Source: a virus
Length of the DNA: 42,802 bases
Strand: one strand, 5' to 3'
Virus record (IMG/VR): IMGVR_UViG_3300030646_000021
Location: 1 to 42,802 of that record
Shown here: positions 1 to 7,407 of the stretch, piece after piece
How positions within the stretch are numbered: position 1 is the stretch's first letter
Layout: each line of letters begins with the position of its first letter
Translations under genes and position numbers: made by a program
Notes under the pieces: model-generated
What the model saw: only the letters and a program-made list of their open reading frames with translations
Told to the model about the DNA's origin: nothing
The model's database searches: none

Positions 1-155
1 GGCTGAGGCTTGAGCGGGCACTCGTCCATGTGCTTCTGCACGCCCTTGAGGGTTTTCCACTTCGGCTCCGGCCAGAGGTTGTCGTCCGAGAGCGGCGGGT
101 GGCAGCGGTAGCCGCAGCGATAGCGGCCCTTGGCGTCAGGACCGAGGGGTTGCAC
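1..155 (-). CDS. Partial zinc-finger-like hypothetical protein
   Basis: The C-terminal end lies beyond the left edge. From a GTG at 155 the frame is open to base 1 and carries a Cys-x3-Cys-His cluster followed by a His-x4-Cys, which suggests a small metal-binding domain. A GGAG sits about 9 nt upstream of this GTG; an in-frame GTG at 212 is an alternative start. It overlaps the end of the 65-residue membrane protein in another frame. I do not recognise the family. Confidence 0.45.
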   Translation of the reverse strand, partial: MQPLGPDAKGRYRCGYRCHPPLSDDNLWPEPKWKTLKGVQKHMDECPLKPQ

Positions 156-333
156 GCGGCCACGCTCCGACCATCCAGTACATCTTTGACGGCTCCCACC
201 ACCACTCGCCACTGTGAACCCAGATGCCCAGCGTGAGGACAAGGGCGATGAGGTGGAAGGGCGCGGCGATGAGTGAGATGCCCACGCCGAAGATAATCCA
301 AAGAACACGGCGGAAGAAAAGACTAGCTGTCAA
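136..333 (-). CDS. Small membrane protein (65 aa)
   Basis: The first 37 residues form one or two hydrophobic segments, followed by a Trp-rich stretch (three consecutive Trp) and a short basic tail. The ATG at 333 overlaps the TGA of the upstream HNH gene by 4 nt, so translation is probably coupled. The function is unknown; a single- or double-pass inner-membrane protein is the likely form. Its last codons overlap the start of the partial gene at the left edge. Confidence 0.6.
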   Translation of the reverse strand: MTASLFFRRVLWIIFGVGISLIAAPFHLIALVLTLGIWVHSGEWWWEPSKMYWMVGAWPRATPRS

Positions 334-848
334 AATAGGCCTCCCTTGACCTTCGGTTTTCCGCCTTTACTCTGGCGCTTCCACATCAACTTGGCCCCTT
401 CCCCGCCCGTCGCCAGGCGGGAGAAGACGTCATTCTGATCCCACGGCTCTAGATTCTCCACCATGAACGCGACCAGCTTCCGGAAGCCCTTCGCGCTCAT
501 CTTCCCCTTCCTCAAATTACAAGAGGCGCACGCCGGCACGAGGTTGGTGAGCGCGGCGAGGATCTGAACGTGTAAGCCGGTCTTGCCCCAGGCGAGGGGT
601 TCTTCATGGTCCGGCACGAGGGTCGCGACGGTGAGCAGGGCGTTGCAGTAGGAGCATTTCACCAGCCCCTCCTTCGTGCCCAGCACCCACAGCAGCCAGC
701 CACGGAACTCGGCCAGGCTGAACGGTAGACCACCCGACTCCTTGATGCGCTTGCGGTTCGCCATGCTGCCATAGAGAACCCGTGAGCGAGCATCGAAGAT
801 CGCGTCGATCTGGGGCTTGAGGGCTGCGCTCTTGCGTCCGCGCGTCAC
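330..848 (-). CDS. HNH endonuclease (172 aa)
   Basis: A CxxC pair near residue 65, a P-D-H-E-E-P block near residue 80 and a NLVPACxxCN block near residue 105 are the standard treble-clef layout of HNH nucleases (metal-binding Cys pairs flanking the catalytic Asp-His). The start is a GTG at 848 whose last bases overlap the TGA of the 48-aa gene upstream (GTGA). It may be a free-standing homing nuclease or a DNA-processing nuclease. The short basic C-terminus is Lys/Gly-rich. The family assignment is clear; the role is inferred. Confidence 0.85.
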   Translation of the reverse strand: MTRGRKSAALKPQIDAIFDARSRVLYGSMANRKRIKESGGLPFSLAEFRGWLLWVLGTKEGLVKCSYCNALLTVATLVPDHEEPLAWGKTGLHVQILAALTNLVPACASCNLRKGKMSAKGFRKLVAFMVENLEPWDQNDVFSRLATGGEGAKLMWKRQSKGGKPKVKGGLF

Positions 849-991
849 TTCTTGAACCCTCTGGCGATGGCGAACGCCTTCTGCTTCGCCAAAACGCTAG
901 CCTGATCCTTCACGGCCTCAGCATAGTGATCCCGACAATAGCCGGTCTTGCACACTTGATGGAGGGCGACCTTGCCGCAATGACACTTCAT
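845..991 (-). CDS. Small Cys-rich protein (48 aa)
   Basis: The short open frame starts at ATG 991 and begins Met-Lys-Cys-His-Cys, with two further Cys and a His within the first 24 residues, a pattern of a compact zinc knuckle. The rest is a Lys/Ala-rich helix. It ends in a TGA that overlaps the GTG of the HNH gene, and it starts inside the end of the DUF5131 gene (988). These tight overlaps on both sides support it as real. Function unknown. Confidence 0.65.
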   Translation of the reverse strand: MKCHCGKVALHQVCKTGYCRDHYAEAVKDQASVLAKQKAFAIARGFKK

Positions 992-1914
992 TCTGCCCTC
1001 GCTGGCTGCTGGATCCGAAGGTCCTCGGGGAAGTTCTCGATGTCTGCGAAGCCGGTCGTCATATCGAGCTGGGAGAGCTGCTTCTGAAAGAACGGGACGT
1101 CTGCATAGGCCGCCTGATCGCGGATAAACCGGAAGAAGTGGTGCGGTGTCGGACGAATCTTACTCAAGGGGCCACTCTCTCCGCCCACCACGATCCACGA
1201 GATCGGCCCTTCGATGGGCTGGTCGTCGATCGTCAGATGAAGGAAATCGTGAATCCCGCCGCCGCAATCCTCGCACCGACCAGACTTCGCGTCGAAGCTG
1301 AATTTGTGTGGCATCCACGGCCCCAGATTCACCGCCTCAAGTAGAGGCTCCATCGACAGCCAGCGCATGTGAACCGGCCAGAGGATGATGATGGGCATGC
1401 GGAGGTCAGCGTGGCGCTGGGTTCCAATGCTCGCGCCCCAATGAACGTGCTTCATCCGCCCCACAAGCTCCCTCCGCGCCGGGGAGCTGGTCATGTACTC
1501 CAGCGCCCGCCCGACGCGCTTGGTGAGAACCTGATAGATGTGCCAATCGGCCTTCGCCATCACATACATAATCTGGTCGACCATGTCGAAGTCCAGCTTC
1601 TCGTGGAACAAGTCGCTCATTGAATTTACAAAGATCCGCCGCGGCTTCTTCCATTTGATCGGATCGGCCAGGTGCTTCTCGATGAAGCTAACTCGCCCAG
1701 TCCAAAGCGGCTCCCCGCCCTGAATCACCGTCAACCCTTCGTACGCCTTTCCGGGTCCGGAGAGACGCGGGTGGGACGCTACCCTCGCTGCGTAGCAGAA
1801 TTGACATAGCGGGTCCGATTCCTTTTTCCCGCCGATGGTGTCGATCATTCGACTGCAACCCCGGATCGGTCCCCATGTCGAGTCCGCCCACGTGATACCC
1901 GTTTTCGTTCCCAT
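988..1914 (-). CDS. Gp37/Gp68 (DUF5131) family protein
   Basis: The N-terminus (ITWADSTWGPIRGC) and the C-x(17)-C-x2-CYA cluster match the phage Gp37/Gp68 family, whose conserved cysteines resemble a radical-SAM iron-sulfur site. Further family blocks are the KPRRIFVNSMSDLFHE region and the VVGGESG motif near residue 245. The start at 1914 (ATG, with AAGGG about 10 nt upstream) gives 308 residues, the usual size; the frame stays open upstream but that part has no family character. The biochemical function of the family is not established. It overlaps the HTH gene frame extensively. Confidence 0.88.
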   Translation of the reverse strand: MGTKTGITWADSTWGPIRGCSRMIDTIGGKKESDPLCQFCYAARVASHPRLSGPGKAYEGLTVIQGGEPLWTGRVSFIEKHLADPIKWKKPRRIFVNSMSDLFHEKLDFDMVDQIMYVMAKADWHIYQVLTKRVGRALEYMTSSPARRELVGRMKHVHWGASIGTQRHADLRMPIIILWPVHMRWLSMEPLLEAVNLGPWMPHKFSFDAKSGRCEDCGGGIHDFLHLTIDDQPIEGPISWIVVGGESGPLSKIRPTPHHFFRFIRDQAAYADVPFFQKQLSQLDMTTGFADIENFPEDLRIQQPARAE

Positions 1915-2278
1915 AGAAAGCACCCTTCTTGAGCCTGAGATTGCGTGCGACGGTGTTTCGGTGGATGCCCAGCACGTCAGCCGCGGCGCTCTGGTTTCCC
2001 TTGCACGCGCGAACGGTCGCCAGGATGACCTCGCGGAGCAGAGCGTCCTTGAGAGAGCCGAAGCTGTCGGCCTTGCGGACGAGCGACATGAGGTAGGCGT
2101 CGCGCATCGACCGGCTGGGGAGGCGGAGCGCTGCATCGCGCCACGCCCTCGCCGCCGTTCCAGCCCTGCCGAGTATCACCTTGCCGTCGCGGATGACGAA
2201 GCAGCCAGCGTCCAGCTCGACGCATTGCGCCAAGTGGCGGGACTCGAGGACGAGCGCCATTGCTGCGATCGGCGTCAT
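1688..2278 (-). CDS. Fis-type helix-turn-helix protein
   Basis: Residues 76-118 (ILATVRACKGNQSAAADVLG then IHRNTVARNL) are a classic Fis/NtrC C-terminal HTH, so this probably binds DNA as a transcriptional regulator. The N-terminal 70 residues are unassigned. The ATG at 2278 overlaps the TGA of the next gene upstream (ATGA). The frame does not stop after the HTH: it runs 226 nt into the DUF5131 gene in another frame. Residues after about 121 look like shadow translation, so a lost stop, a frameshift or a genuine read-through tail are all possible. Confidence 0.75.
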   Translation of the reverse strand: MTPIAAMALVLESRHLAQCVELDAGCFVIRDGKVILGRAGTAARAWRDAALRLPSRSMRDAYLMSLVRKADSFGSLKDALLREVILATVRACKGNQSAAADVLGIHRNTVARNLRLKKGAFYGNENGYHVGGLDMGTDPGLQSNDRHHRREKGIGPAMSILLRSEGSVPPASLRTRKGVRRVDGDSGRGAALDWAS

Positions 2279-2556
2279 ACGAGCTGAATCGGCTTGGTCT
2301 TGACCACCGACTCGTCATCCACCCGGCCACGCCGGAGCTCGACGATGCGGTCAGCCATCTTGGCACTCAGCTCGGCCACGACCGCGAGAATCTGGAGCGC
2401 CTCGGAGGGGGAAACCCTGCTTCCGTCAGCGTGAACGCTGCGTGAGGCGTCGACCACGACGCCGCCACACTGCTGGAGGACGATGGTTTCCCATAGCTTT
2501 TTTTCTGCTTCATTACGGAGGACCGGGCGAGTGAGGGATAAATCAGGGGCTTCCAT
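2275..2556 (-). CDS. Hypothetical protein (93 aa)
   Basis: The start at 2556 follows the TGA of the HNH gene by one base (TGACATG), and the end overlaps the Fis-type gene by ATGA. The protein has a long central helix-forming region with the pattern ALQILAVVAELSAKMADRIV, and a charged tail. No domain is recognised. A longer reading from 2643 exists, but it lacks coding character before the chosen Met. Confidence 0.65.
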   Translation of the reverse strand: MEAPDLSLTRPVLRNEAEKKLWETIVLQQCGGVVVDASRSVHADGSRVSPSEALQILAVVAELSAKMADRIVELRRGRVDDESVVKTKPIQLV

Positions 2557-2557
2557 G

Positions 2558-2884
2558 TCAGCTCTTTCTCGGAACAGCTTTCGGTTGGTGGGCATACCGG
2601 TGGCAGTCGCGGCAGCCGTAGAGTAGGTTGTCCAGAGCGTCATCGCCGCCCGCTCCGGTGGACAGAATGTGCATACCGTCGCCTTGGACCGGCGGTATCC
2701 ATCGTTTGCAGATGCCCTCGCAGCGGTTGTTCGCTCTCTGGGCCAACTCCTCGCGCCGCCGATCCCAAGCCTTCTGAGTGACGCAATACTCGCGAAACCC
2801 CCGAGGGTGGGCGGCGTCCGGAATCCTCTGAACGCCGTCCACCACGGGGTACTTCCCTACAGCCTTGCGCCGAACGACGCCCAT
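2558..2884 (-). CDS. Small HNH-type nuclease (108 aa)
   Basis: A CEGICKRW segment near residue 55, a central His in GMHILSTGAGGDD, and a C-terminal YGCRDCHRYAH block make an HNH fold with two zinc-binding Cys pairs. The start ATG at 2884 overlaps the TAA of the preceding gene by one base (TAATG). The layout resembles small phage proteins annotated as HNH endonucleases. Its place next to replication-type genes may mean a nicking or recombination role, but that is inferred. Confidence 0.75.
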   Translation of the reverse strand: MGVVRRKAVGKYPVVDGVQRIPDAAHPRGFREYCVTQKAWDRRREELAQRANNRCEGICKRWIPPVQGDGMHILSTGAGGDDALDNLLYGCRDCHRYAHQPKAVPRKS

Positions 2885-3864
2885 TACAGGACGAGATAAG
2901 CGGCGGTGACCGTTCCCTCGCCCTCACAGGTGAGACAGGGAAGATCGACGTTATCGCTCCGCTCTCCCGACCCATGGCAAGTTGGGCATTCGATGGAGTC
3001 GGCGGGCGTCAAGATCTCCTCGTCATGGCGGGTGGCATACCCTCCGTCTTCCTCGCCGTCGATCGAACCTTCGTCATCCGGGACCGTCCGCATGCGCTCC
3101 TTCTCTTTCGCCGCCCCGCTCCGCCCCTCGGCCTCCGAAGCTGCCAGGCTCTCCTCGTACTCCGCGCCGTAGGTGGCCTCGTACTCTTGACACATCGACT
3201 GGAACCAACGGTCGGTGAATGGAAGCGGGTTGGGGTTCTTGCCCTCTTCCAGCGTCACATCCTCGCGGGTGACGTGAACGGCGATGGCAGCGCACCGCTG
3301 CATCATGGCGTCGGTGTCCGCATTGAACTCGTACTGGCGCCGGACGAGGACGACCGCGCCGCCGGGAACGTGCCGGCCAGCTTCCGACTCCGCCTTCGCG
3401 TGCAGCGCCGGGGCTTCCTTGAAGACTTCCTTCTTGAACTCGGCCGCCGAGAGGGTCTTGGCTTGCACGATGTGGGTCGCCGTGATGGGGATATTGGCTT
3501 TCTTCATCTGGGCCAGAGCGGTCGCGTTGCCCTGCGTCATGCCCCGGACATCCTCGCGGCTCACAGTCTCGTCCTTGACCAGCAGCTTGAAGACACGCAT
3601 GGCCTCGAAGACCTGCGTCTTGCCATTGCGGTCCGGCAGCCGGGCCTTGATGTAATCCTCGAACACCGGGATACCGAGGGCGGTGTGATAGCCCTTGGTG
3701 CGGGCTTCGTCGAACATCTCACCGAGGGCTGTCCAGTCTCGGTACACGCGCTCGACGGTGGTAGTGATCCGCGCGTCGAGCTTCTGGGCCGCTTTCAGAA
3801 AGCGGACATCAATGGGGTCAGGGGTGGTTTCGACGAACTGGGCGGGCTTGGGAACGAGTTGCAT
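2884..3864 (-). CDS. Hypothetical protein with DnaJ-like zinc finger
   Basis: 326 residues. Residues 20-140 are helical and charged. The C-terminal 45 residues hold CPTCHGSG and CLTCEGEG, the double CxxCxGxG zinc module of DnaJ. An acidic linker (about residues 245-290) separates the two. The start at 3864 has an excellent ribosome site (GGAGG, 5 nt spacer); the upstream in-frame ATG at 3912 lacks one. It is the first gene after the promoter at 3913-3940. Function unknown; a DNA-binding or chaperone-like adaptor role would fit. Confidence 0.75.
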   Translation of the reverse strand: MQLVPKPAQFVETTPDPIDVRFLKAAQKLDARITTTVERVYRDWTALGEMFDEARTKGYHTALGIPVFEDYIKARLPDRNGKTQVFEAMRVFKLLVKDETVSREDVRGMTQGNATALAQMKKANIPITATHIVQAKTLSAAEFKKEVFKEAPALHAKAESEAGRHVPGGAVVLVRRQYEFNADTDAMMQRCAAIAVHVTREDVTLEEGKNPNPLPFTDRWFQSMCQEYEATYGAEYEESLAASEAEGRSGAAKEKERMRTVPDDEGSIDGEEDGGYATRHDEEILTPADSIECPTCHGSGERSDNVDLPCLTCEGEGTVTAAYLVL

Positions 3865-3912
3865 GTGGTCCTCCGGGGTTGCGCTCCGCGAGAGCGTCTG
3901 GGTGAGACTCAA

Positions 3913-3940
3913 ATACTATCAAACTGAGTGGGGAAGTCAA
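3913..3940 (-). promoter_or_regulatory. Sigma70-like promoter, copy 1 of a family
   Basis: On the minus strand TTGACT (3940-3935), a 16-bp spacer, then TAGTAT (3918-3913). It shares the TAGTAT-T box with six other copies in this window. The -35 box overlaps the TGA of the small gene ending at 3937. It should drive the gene starting at 3864. Confidence 0.7.
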
Positions 3941-4083
3941 GGCATGAGAGCGACACGCATCGCCACCAACCAATCGAGGTTCGCCACCGATCCGCCCTCC
4001 GGGAACCATGTGATCCAGTAATAACCGGACAACGGACCGCCAGGCGAACCTATCCACATTCGAGTAACCCTGCGCTTCGTCAC
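3937..4083 (-). CDS. Small hypothetical protein (48 aa)
   Basis: The GTG at 4083 overlaps the TGA of the upstream gene (GTGA), the same coupling seen elsewhere. The product is aromatic (YYWITWF) and ends in a hydrophobic stretch. Its stop codon lies inside the -35 box of the promoter at 3913-3940. It fills what would otherwise be a gap. No family recognised. Confidence 0.5.
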   Translation of the reverse strand: MTKRRVTRMWIGSPGGPLSGYYWITWFPEGGSVANLDWLVAMRVALMP

Positions 4084-4853
4084 AGCTTGACCTCGATTCC
4101 GGATTCCGGAATAATCCCCTGCAGAAGCTTCTGTGCCGACGTGAGGTGACCCTTCGGCTCGCCCGCTCCCAGGCGGCGGAAGGTCTTCGCAGACTCCGAG
4201 ACCTTGGCCCAACGCGCGTACTCAGCCAGGAAGTCTCGGCGGCGGAACGGGAACGCTTCGGGCGGGATGGCTTTCAGCTTTACCCAGCCCCCCAGACGCG
4301 CTACAGAGTCCTTCAGGCGCTCCGGCACGTCCGGAACCTCCTCGACCACCTTGCAGGAGCAGACAGAGGCCACGTTGGAGCTGCCATGCGCTTTCACGAC
4401 CATCCCAGACCCGGTGCAGAGCGGGCAATCAGCCAGGGGAGGATTCACGAACCGGCGAAGCTCGATGCCATCCCCGACCGGGCGACCGAACTTCTCCGCC
4501 AGTTTGACCGCCTCATCCCACGCGGCCACACCCTCGACGGACTCAGCTTCGTCGCCCATCACAAGCCCGGCTTTCTTCAGGATGTCTCCCAACACCAGCT
4601 TCGGAGGGTACCCGTTCGAGCTGATCGACTCGCGGCGGCAGCGCGCCAGCGCCACATCGATCTGCCGGTCCTCCAGGTGGCAAAGGTCGAGCGCCATGAC
4701 CTTCAGCGACTCCGGGGACAGCTCAGTCCCCATCGCCCCAGCGGTAGCCCCCAGCCGATCCACTATGGCCTTGAGTCTTTGCGGCGATTTCATCGAGCTC
4801 GTTGAGGACTTGGGCGACGGCGTTGCGGGTACGATCTCCGGGGGTCTTTCCAT
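4080..4853 (-). CDS. Putative replication protein (loader-like)
   Basis: 257 residues. Residues 20-90 (SPQRLKAIVDRL onward, with an ALARCRRE block) look like the N-terminal helical region of phage helicase-loader/replisome proteins. A CPLCTGSG...CSC motif near residue 145 suggests a zinc ribbon. The start at 4853 has a near-perfect ribosome site (AAGGAGGATCAC before ATG) and lies 131 nt inside the preceding initiator-like gene. The last codons contain copy 1 of the 19-bp palindrome. Assignment to replication rests on weak similarity and context. Confidence 0.6.
   Translation of the reverse strand: MERPPEIVPATPSPKSSTSSMKSPQRLKAIVDRLGATAGAMGTELSPESLKVMALDLCHLEDRQIDVALARCRRESISSNGYPPKLVLGDILKKAGLVMGDEAESVEGVAAWDEAVKLAEKFGRPVGDGIELRRFVNPPLADCPLCTGSGMVVKAHGSSNVASVCSCKVVEEVPDVPERLKDSVARLGGWVKLKAIPPEAFPFRRRDFLAEYARWAKVSESAKTFRRLGAGEPKGHLTSAQKLLQGIIPESGIEVKL
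4095..4113. repeat. 19-bp palindrome, copy 1 (one mismatch)
   Basis: It reads GATTCCGGATTCCGGAATA; two other copies (12101-12119 and 21531-21549) are the perfect palindrome ending in C. This copy lies in the 3' end of the loader-like gene, where it encodes Ile-Pro-Glu-Ser-Gly-Ile. Confidence 0.75.
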
Positions 4854-5694
4854 GTGATCCTCCTTCGGGTTCAATCTTGCTGAACTGGTTGAGCGGGGCT
4901 TTGATGTAATTCGGTAGCTTCGGAATGAAGAACTCCGGCGCCTCTCCTGCGTTGATGTTATCCGACTTGAAGCGGTTGCGGACGCAGGTGAGCCACTGGT
5001 CCGCCGTCCACTTCGGCCGCTTCTTCAGCTCTGCCTTGAGCCGAACAAAGGCGAGGCCAACCCAGGCACAGTCGACTCCCGGATTCGCCAACTCCCAGAG
5101 TCGGTCGATCTCGTCGATCACACTTTTCCTCAGATCATCCGGAGAGATCATCACCTCCGCCTCGAAGAGGGGAGGTGTAGTTGCTTCTGGTTTACTGTTT
5201 ATTGTTTTCTTCTTCCTATTATGGGATGCGTCCTCTGGCGTACCCGGTAGTGCAGCGCTGGCATACCCCCCCCCTTCTACAACGGGGTTAGACACTACTA
5301 TTTGCTGTTTCTGGCGTACCCCCTCTTCGGAGATAGGTTCCGGCTTTTCCGCAACATCAACAACCTTCCCAGATTGTGGAAAGCGCAGCTCGCAAAGCTT
5401 ATAGAGGTTCACGCCGCCGCTCAATTTTCCCGACTCAATGACGATCATTTTCGCGTCGACCAGGACCTGAATTTCACGCTGAGTCGTCCGGAGGCTGATG
5501 CCGGCGAGCTTGGACAGCTTCGCGGCGCTGATGAAGGTTGTGGGCGCGTTGTAGCAATGCCTCGCCATGACCGAGTAGACGGCGTAAGCGAACACACCGA
5601 TCTTCGCGAGATGGTCGTCGATCACGACGTTGTCGATTTGGAAGAAGTCTCGGGAGCGCATATCCCGGAGAACGAGCCGGTCAGAGTGAAGCAT
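4723..5694 (-). CDS. Replication initiator-like protein with winged HTH
   Basis: 323 residues. The N-terminal 90 residues (IDDHLAKIGVFAYAVYSVMA, then AAKLSKLAGISLRTTQREIQ) form a winged-helix DNA-binding domain typical of phage replication initiators and replisome organisers. The middle is a disordered linker with a G9 tract and AT-rich codons. The C-terminal half has Trp-containing helices (RPKWTADQWLTCV) like DnaD-type or initiator tails. GAGG lies 9 nt before the ATG at 5694. The gene contains three iteron-like repeats, as in lambda O. The role is inferred, but the context (Sak4-like ATPase, loader-like protein) agrees. Confidence 0.65.
   Translation of the reverse strand: MLHSDRLVLRDMRSRDFFQIDNVVIDDHLAKIGVFAYAVYSVMARHCYNAPTTFISAAKLSKLAGISLRTTQREIQVLVDAKMIVIESGKLSGGVNLYKLCELRFPQSGKVVDVAEKPEPISEEGVRQKQQIVVSNPVVEGGGYASAALPGTPEDASHNRKKKTINSKPEATTPPLFEAEVMISPDDLRKSVIDEIDRLWELANPGVDCAWVGLAFVRLKAELKKRPKWTADQWLTCVRNRFKSDNINAGEAPEFFIPKLPNYIKAPLNQFSKIEPEGGSHGKTPGDRTRNAVAQVLNELDEIAAKTQGHSGSAGGYRWGDGD
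5189..5321. other. Candidate phage replication origin (iterons plus AT-rich)
   Basis: Three direct repeats CTGGCRTACCC (5235-5245, 5258-5268, 5311-5321) lie inside the initiator-like gene, next to an AT-rich T-tract stretch (about 5189-5221). Initiator-encoded iterons beside an AT-rich unwinding element is the lambda-O arrangement. A 9-base C run (5266-5274) adjoins the middle repeat. Confidence 0.45.
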
Positions 5695-5782
5695 GGGCGG
5701 CCCTCAATGTCTCGATATCGCTGGCGTCCAGAGCAAACCACATCTGATGGACAAACAAACCTGCCAAGGCATCGTATTTCAT
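5681..5782 (-). CDS. Small protein (33 aa)
   Basis: The ATG at 5782 overlaps the TGA of the preceding gene (ATGA), and the stop overlaps the first 14 nt of the initiator-like gene. The residues (KYDALAGLFVHQMWFALDAS) look amphipathic and non-random. Probably a coupled microprotein. Function unknown. Confidence 0.55.
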   Translation of the reverse strand: MKYDALAGLFVHQMWFALDASDIETLRAAHASL

Positions 5783-6411
5783 TGCTCGATCAACTCCGGC
5801 GTGGACTGCGCTGCTTCCATATAGCGAACGGCCAGCGTAGCACAGTCCGACGCGAGGTCGGGGTAGCGGTGCTGGCGGATGGTTTGGGTGGCGACGAGCA
5901 TGTAGGACCACGGGGCCATGGGGGACGCCCACGCCTCGATGAAGATGTACTCGAAGGTATCGCTGCCGGTCGCGTCGAGGGCCACGCGCCACTCGTAGCT
6001 GTCGAAGCACCGCTCGGCCAGCTCATCGCCCAGCTCGTCCCCTATGAGGCGGTAGACGCGCACGGTCTTGTCCTGCACGTTGTCGATCTCCCCGAACACA
6101 GCGAGGTCGCCATAGATCTTCCAGAACTCGCCCTTTCCCTCTAGCCGGGGCAAGGCGGCGTCGAAGTCGAGGCCGCAATAGAAATCAAACTTCCCGGAAA
6201 CGATCTCGTCCACAGAGTCACCTACGCGAAGGTTGAGCAGGGCATCCTTGAACGCGACGCCGGCCTCCTCCTCCAGTGTGGGGTTCTCGCGCTTCGCCAC
6301 CCGGCCGCGGATGTACTCCTCCCAGGTCTCTTCCTCGTCACCATCGCGGGTCTTGAGAACCCCGTTCCACGCTTGGAATGCCGCTAGCTCGCTGATTTTG
6401 GCCTTCACCAT
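5779..6411 (-). CDS. Hypothetical protein (possible nuclease-like)
   Basis: 210 residues, acidic. The N-terminal part (TLEEEAGVAFKDALLN) and the following GxxDF...GEID pattern near residues 70-110 faintly recall the E/G-x-x-F and G-x-ID elements of PD-(D/E)XK phage exonucleases, but no D-x-K is visible, so I do not assign activity. The ATG at 6411 overlaps the TGA of the Sak4-like gene (TGATG), with a GAGGGA ribosome site. It probably works with the neighbouring recombination/replication genes. Confidence 0.65.
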   Translation of the reverse strand: MVKAKISELAAFQAWNGVLKTRDGDEEETWEEYIRGRVAKRENPTLEEEAGVAFKDALLNLRVGDSVDEIVSGKFDFYCGLDFDAALPRLEGKGEFWKIYGDLAVFGEIDNVQDKTVRVYRLIGDELGDELAERCFDSYEWRVALDATGSDTFEYIFIEAWASPMAPWSYMLVATQTIRQHRYPDLASDCATLAVRYMEAAQSTPELIEQ

Positions 6412-7301
6412 CACTCTCCCTCCTCGACGAACGCGCCGAGCGCGGTGTCGTACTTCAGCCCGTAGTTGCCAGCAGCCTGATTGAGAGCGTAGCGCACCTC
6501 CGTCGATTCCTTTTTCACTTCCTTGATCATCTCGTTGAACGCGTCCGTGCTGTCGAGCGCGGCGAACTTCACCTTCCAGGCGTCGGTCGCGATTCGGTTC
6601 TTGGTCATCTCCTCCGAGCTGCTGTTGATGCTGGCCTTGATGTCGCGGATGACGTCAGCGAGGAAGTTGGGTGCCTTGAGCGGCGACGGCACAGTCAGGA
6701 TCTCGAAGGCGGCCGGGTTCTTGCCGAGCGAACCCTCGCGCGGGGAGAAGTCCAGCTTCCGCTCCGCGCCGTCGATGTAGAGCTTCCCCATGGCGTCGCA
6801 GACCTTGTAGATTTCAGCCTTGGATCCGCCCTGAATGTCGAGCCGTTCCTTGAGGATGTCGCCCTCCTGCTTCTCATCCATGTGGGAGATCAGCACGACG
6901 TCCTTGCCGAAGCCGCGCATCTGATCCAGCCAGGCGGTGAACCTGCTCTTGGCGATCCCCCAGCCCTTGAGGTCGAGCGAGCCGCCGTTGCCCCGCTTGG
7001 CGTTGCCCGCGATGATGTCCCGGCTGAGGGCGTCGATCGCACGACCGGCGGTGTCGACGACGAGGGTGTTGAAGTCCTCCAGGTCGTCGCGTGTCATCCT
7101 CGCGATGTCGCTCCAGTCCGCCACCTGCACGCTGGCCTTGCGATTCTTCGCGCGGTGCGCGCCCTTGTCGAAGTCGAGGAGGAGAGGCTTGTCAGCGGTG
7201 AAGCCGAGCGTGGTCTTGCCCAACCCAGGAAGGGCATAGATTCCCATGACGATCTCGTTGATGACGATGACGTCGCTGGCGGCGGTAATTCGTAATGCCA
7301 T
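6411..7301 (-). CDS. Sak4/RecA-like ATP-binding protein
   Basis: 296 residues. A P-loop (LPGLGKTT, residues 24-31) follows a beta strand. NTLVVDTAG near residue 83 is Walker B, and DVVLISHMDEK near residue 138 is the sensor strand. This is the AAA_24/Sak4 type used in phage single-strand annealing or recombination. The start at 7301 has GGAG 7 nt upstream; the longer frame to 7376 lacks a site. It is followed by the possible nuclease and replication genes, consistent with a recombination-replication operon. Confidence 0.85.
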   Translation of the reverse strand: MALRITAASDVIVINEIVMGIYALPGLGKTTLGFTADKPLLLDFDKGAHRAKNRKASVQVADWSDIARMTRDDLEDFNTLVVDTAGRAIDALSRDIIAGNAKRGNGGSLDLKGWGIAKSRFTAWLDQMRGFGKDVVLISHMDEKQEGDILKERLDIQGGSKAEIYKVCDAMGKLYIDGAERKLDFSPREGSLGKNPAAFEILTVPSPLKAPNFLADVIRDIKASINSSSEEMTKNRIATDAWKVKFAALDSTDAFNEMIKEVKKESTEVRYALNQAAGNYGLKYDTALGAFVEEGE

Positions 7302-7407
7302 GGCGTAGCTCCGTGGAAGGGTTCGCGCGGAGACGACGGGGCTTTCTAGGCTCTCTGGCGCGCCCGCGAGGCGCAAAACAAACGGCCAACCGCGAACGGC
7401 TGACCGG

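Noticed and set aside
2974-3927. Plus-strand open frame (317 codons) opposite the zinc-finger gene
   Set aside because: No ribosome site or domain; composition is typical of an antisense shadow.
5779-6411. Confident PD-(D/E)XK exonuclease call
   Set aside because: The pattern is suggestive but the catalytic Asp-(x)n-Glu-x-Lys is not visible, so the gene is left as hypothetical.
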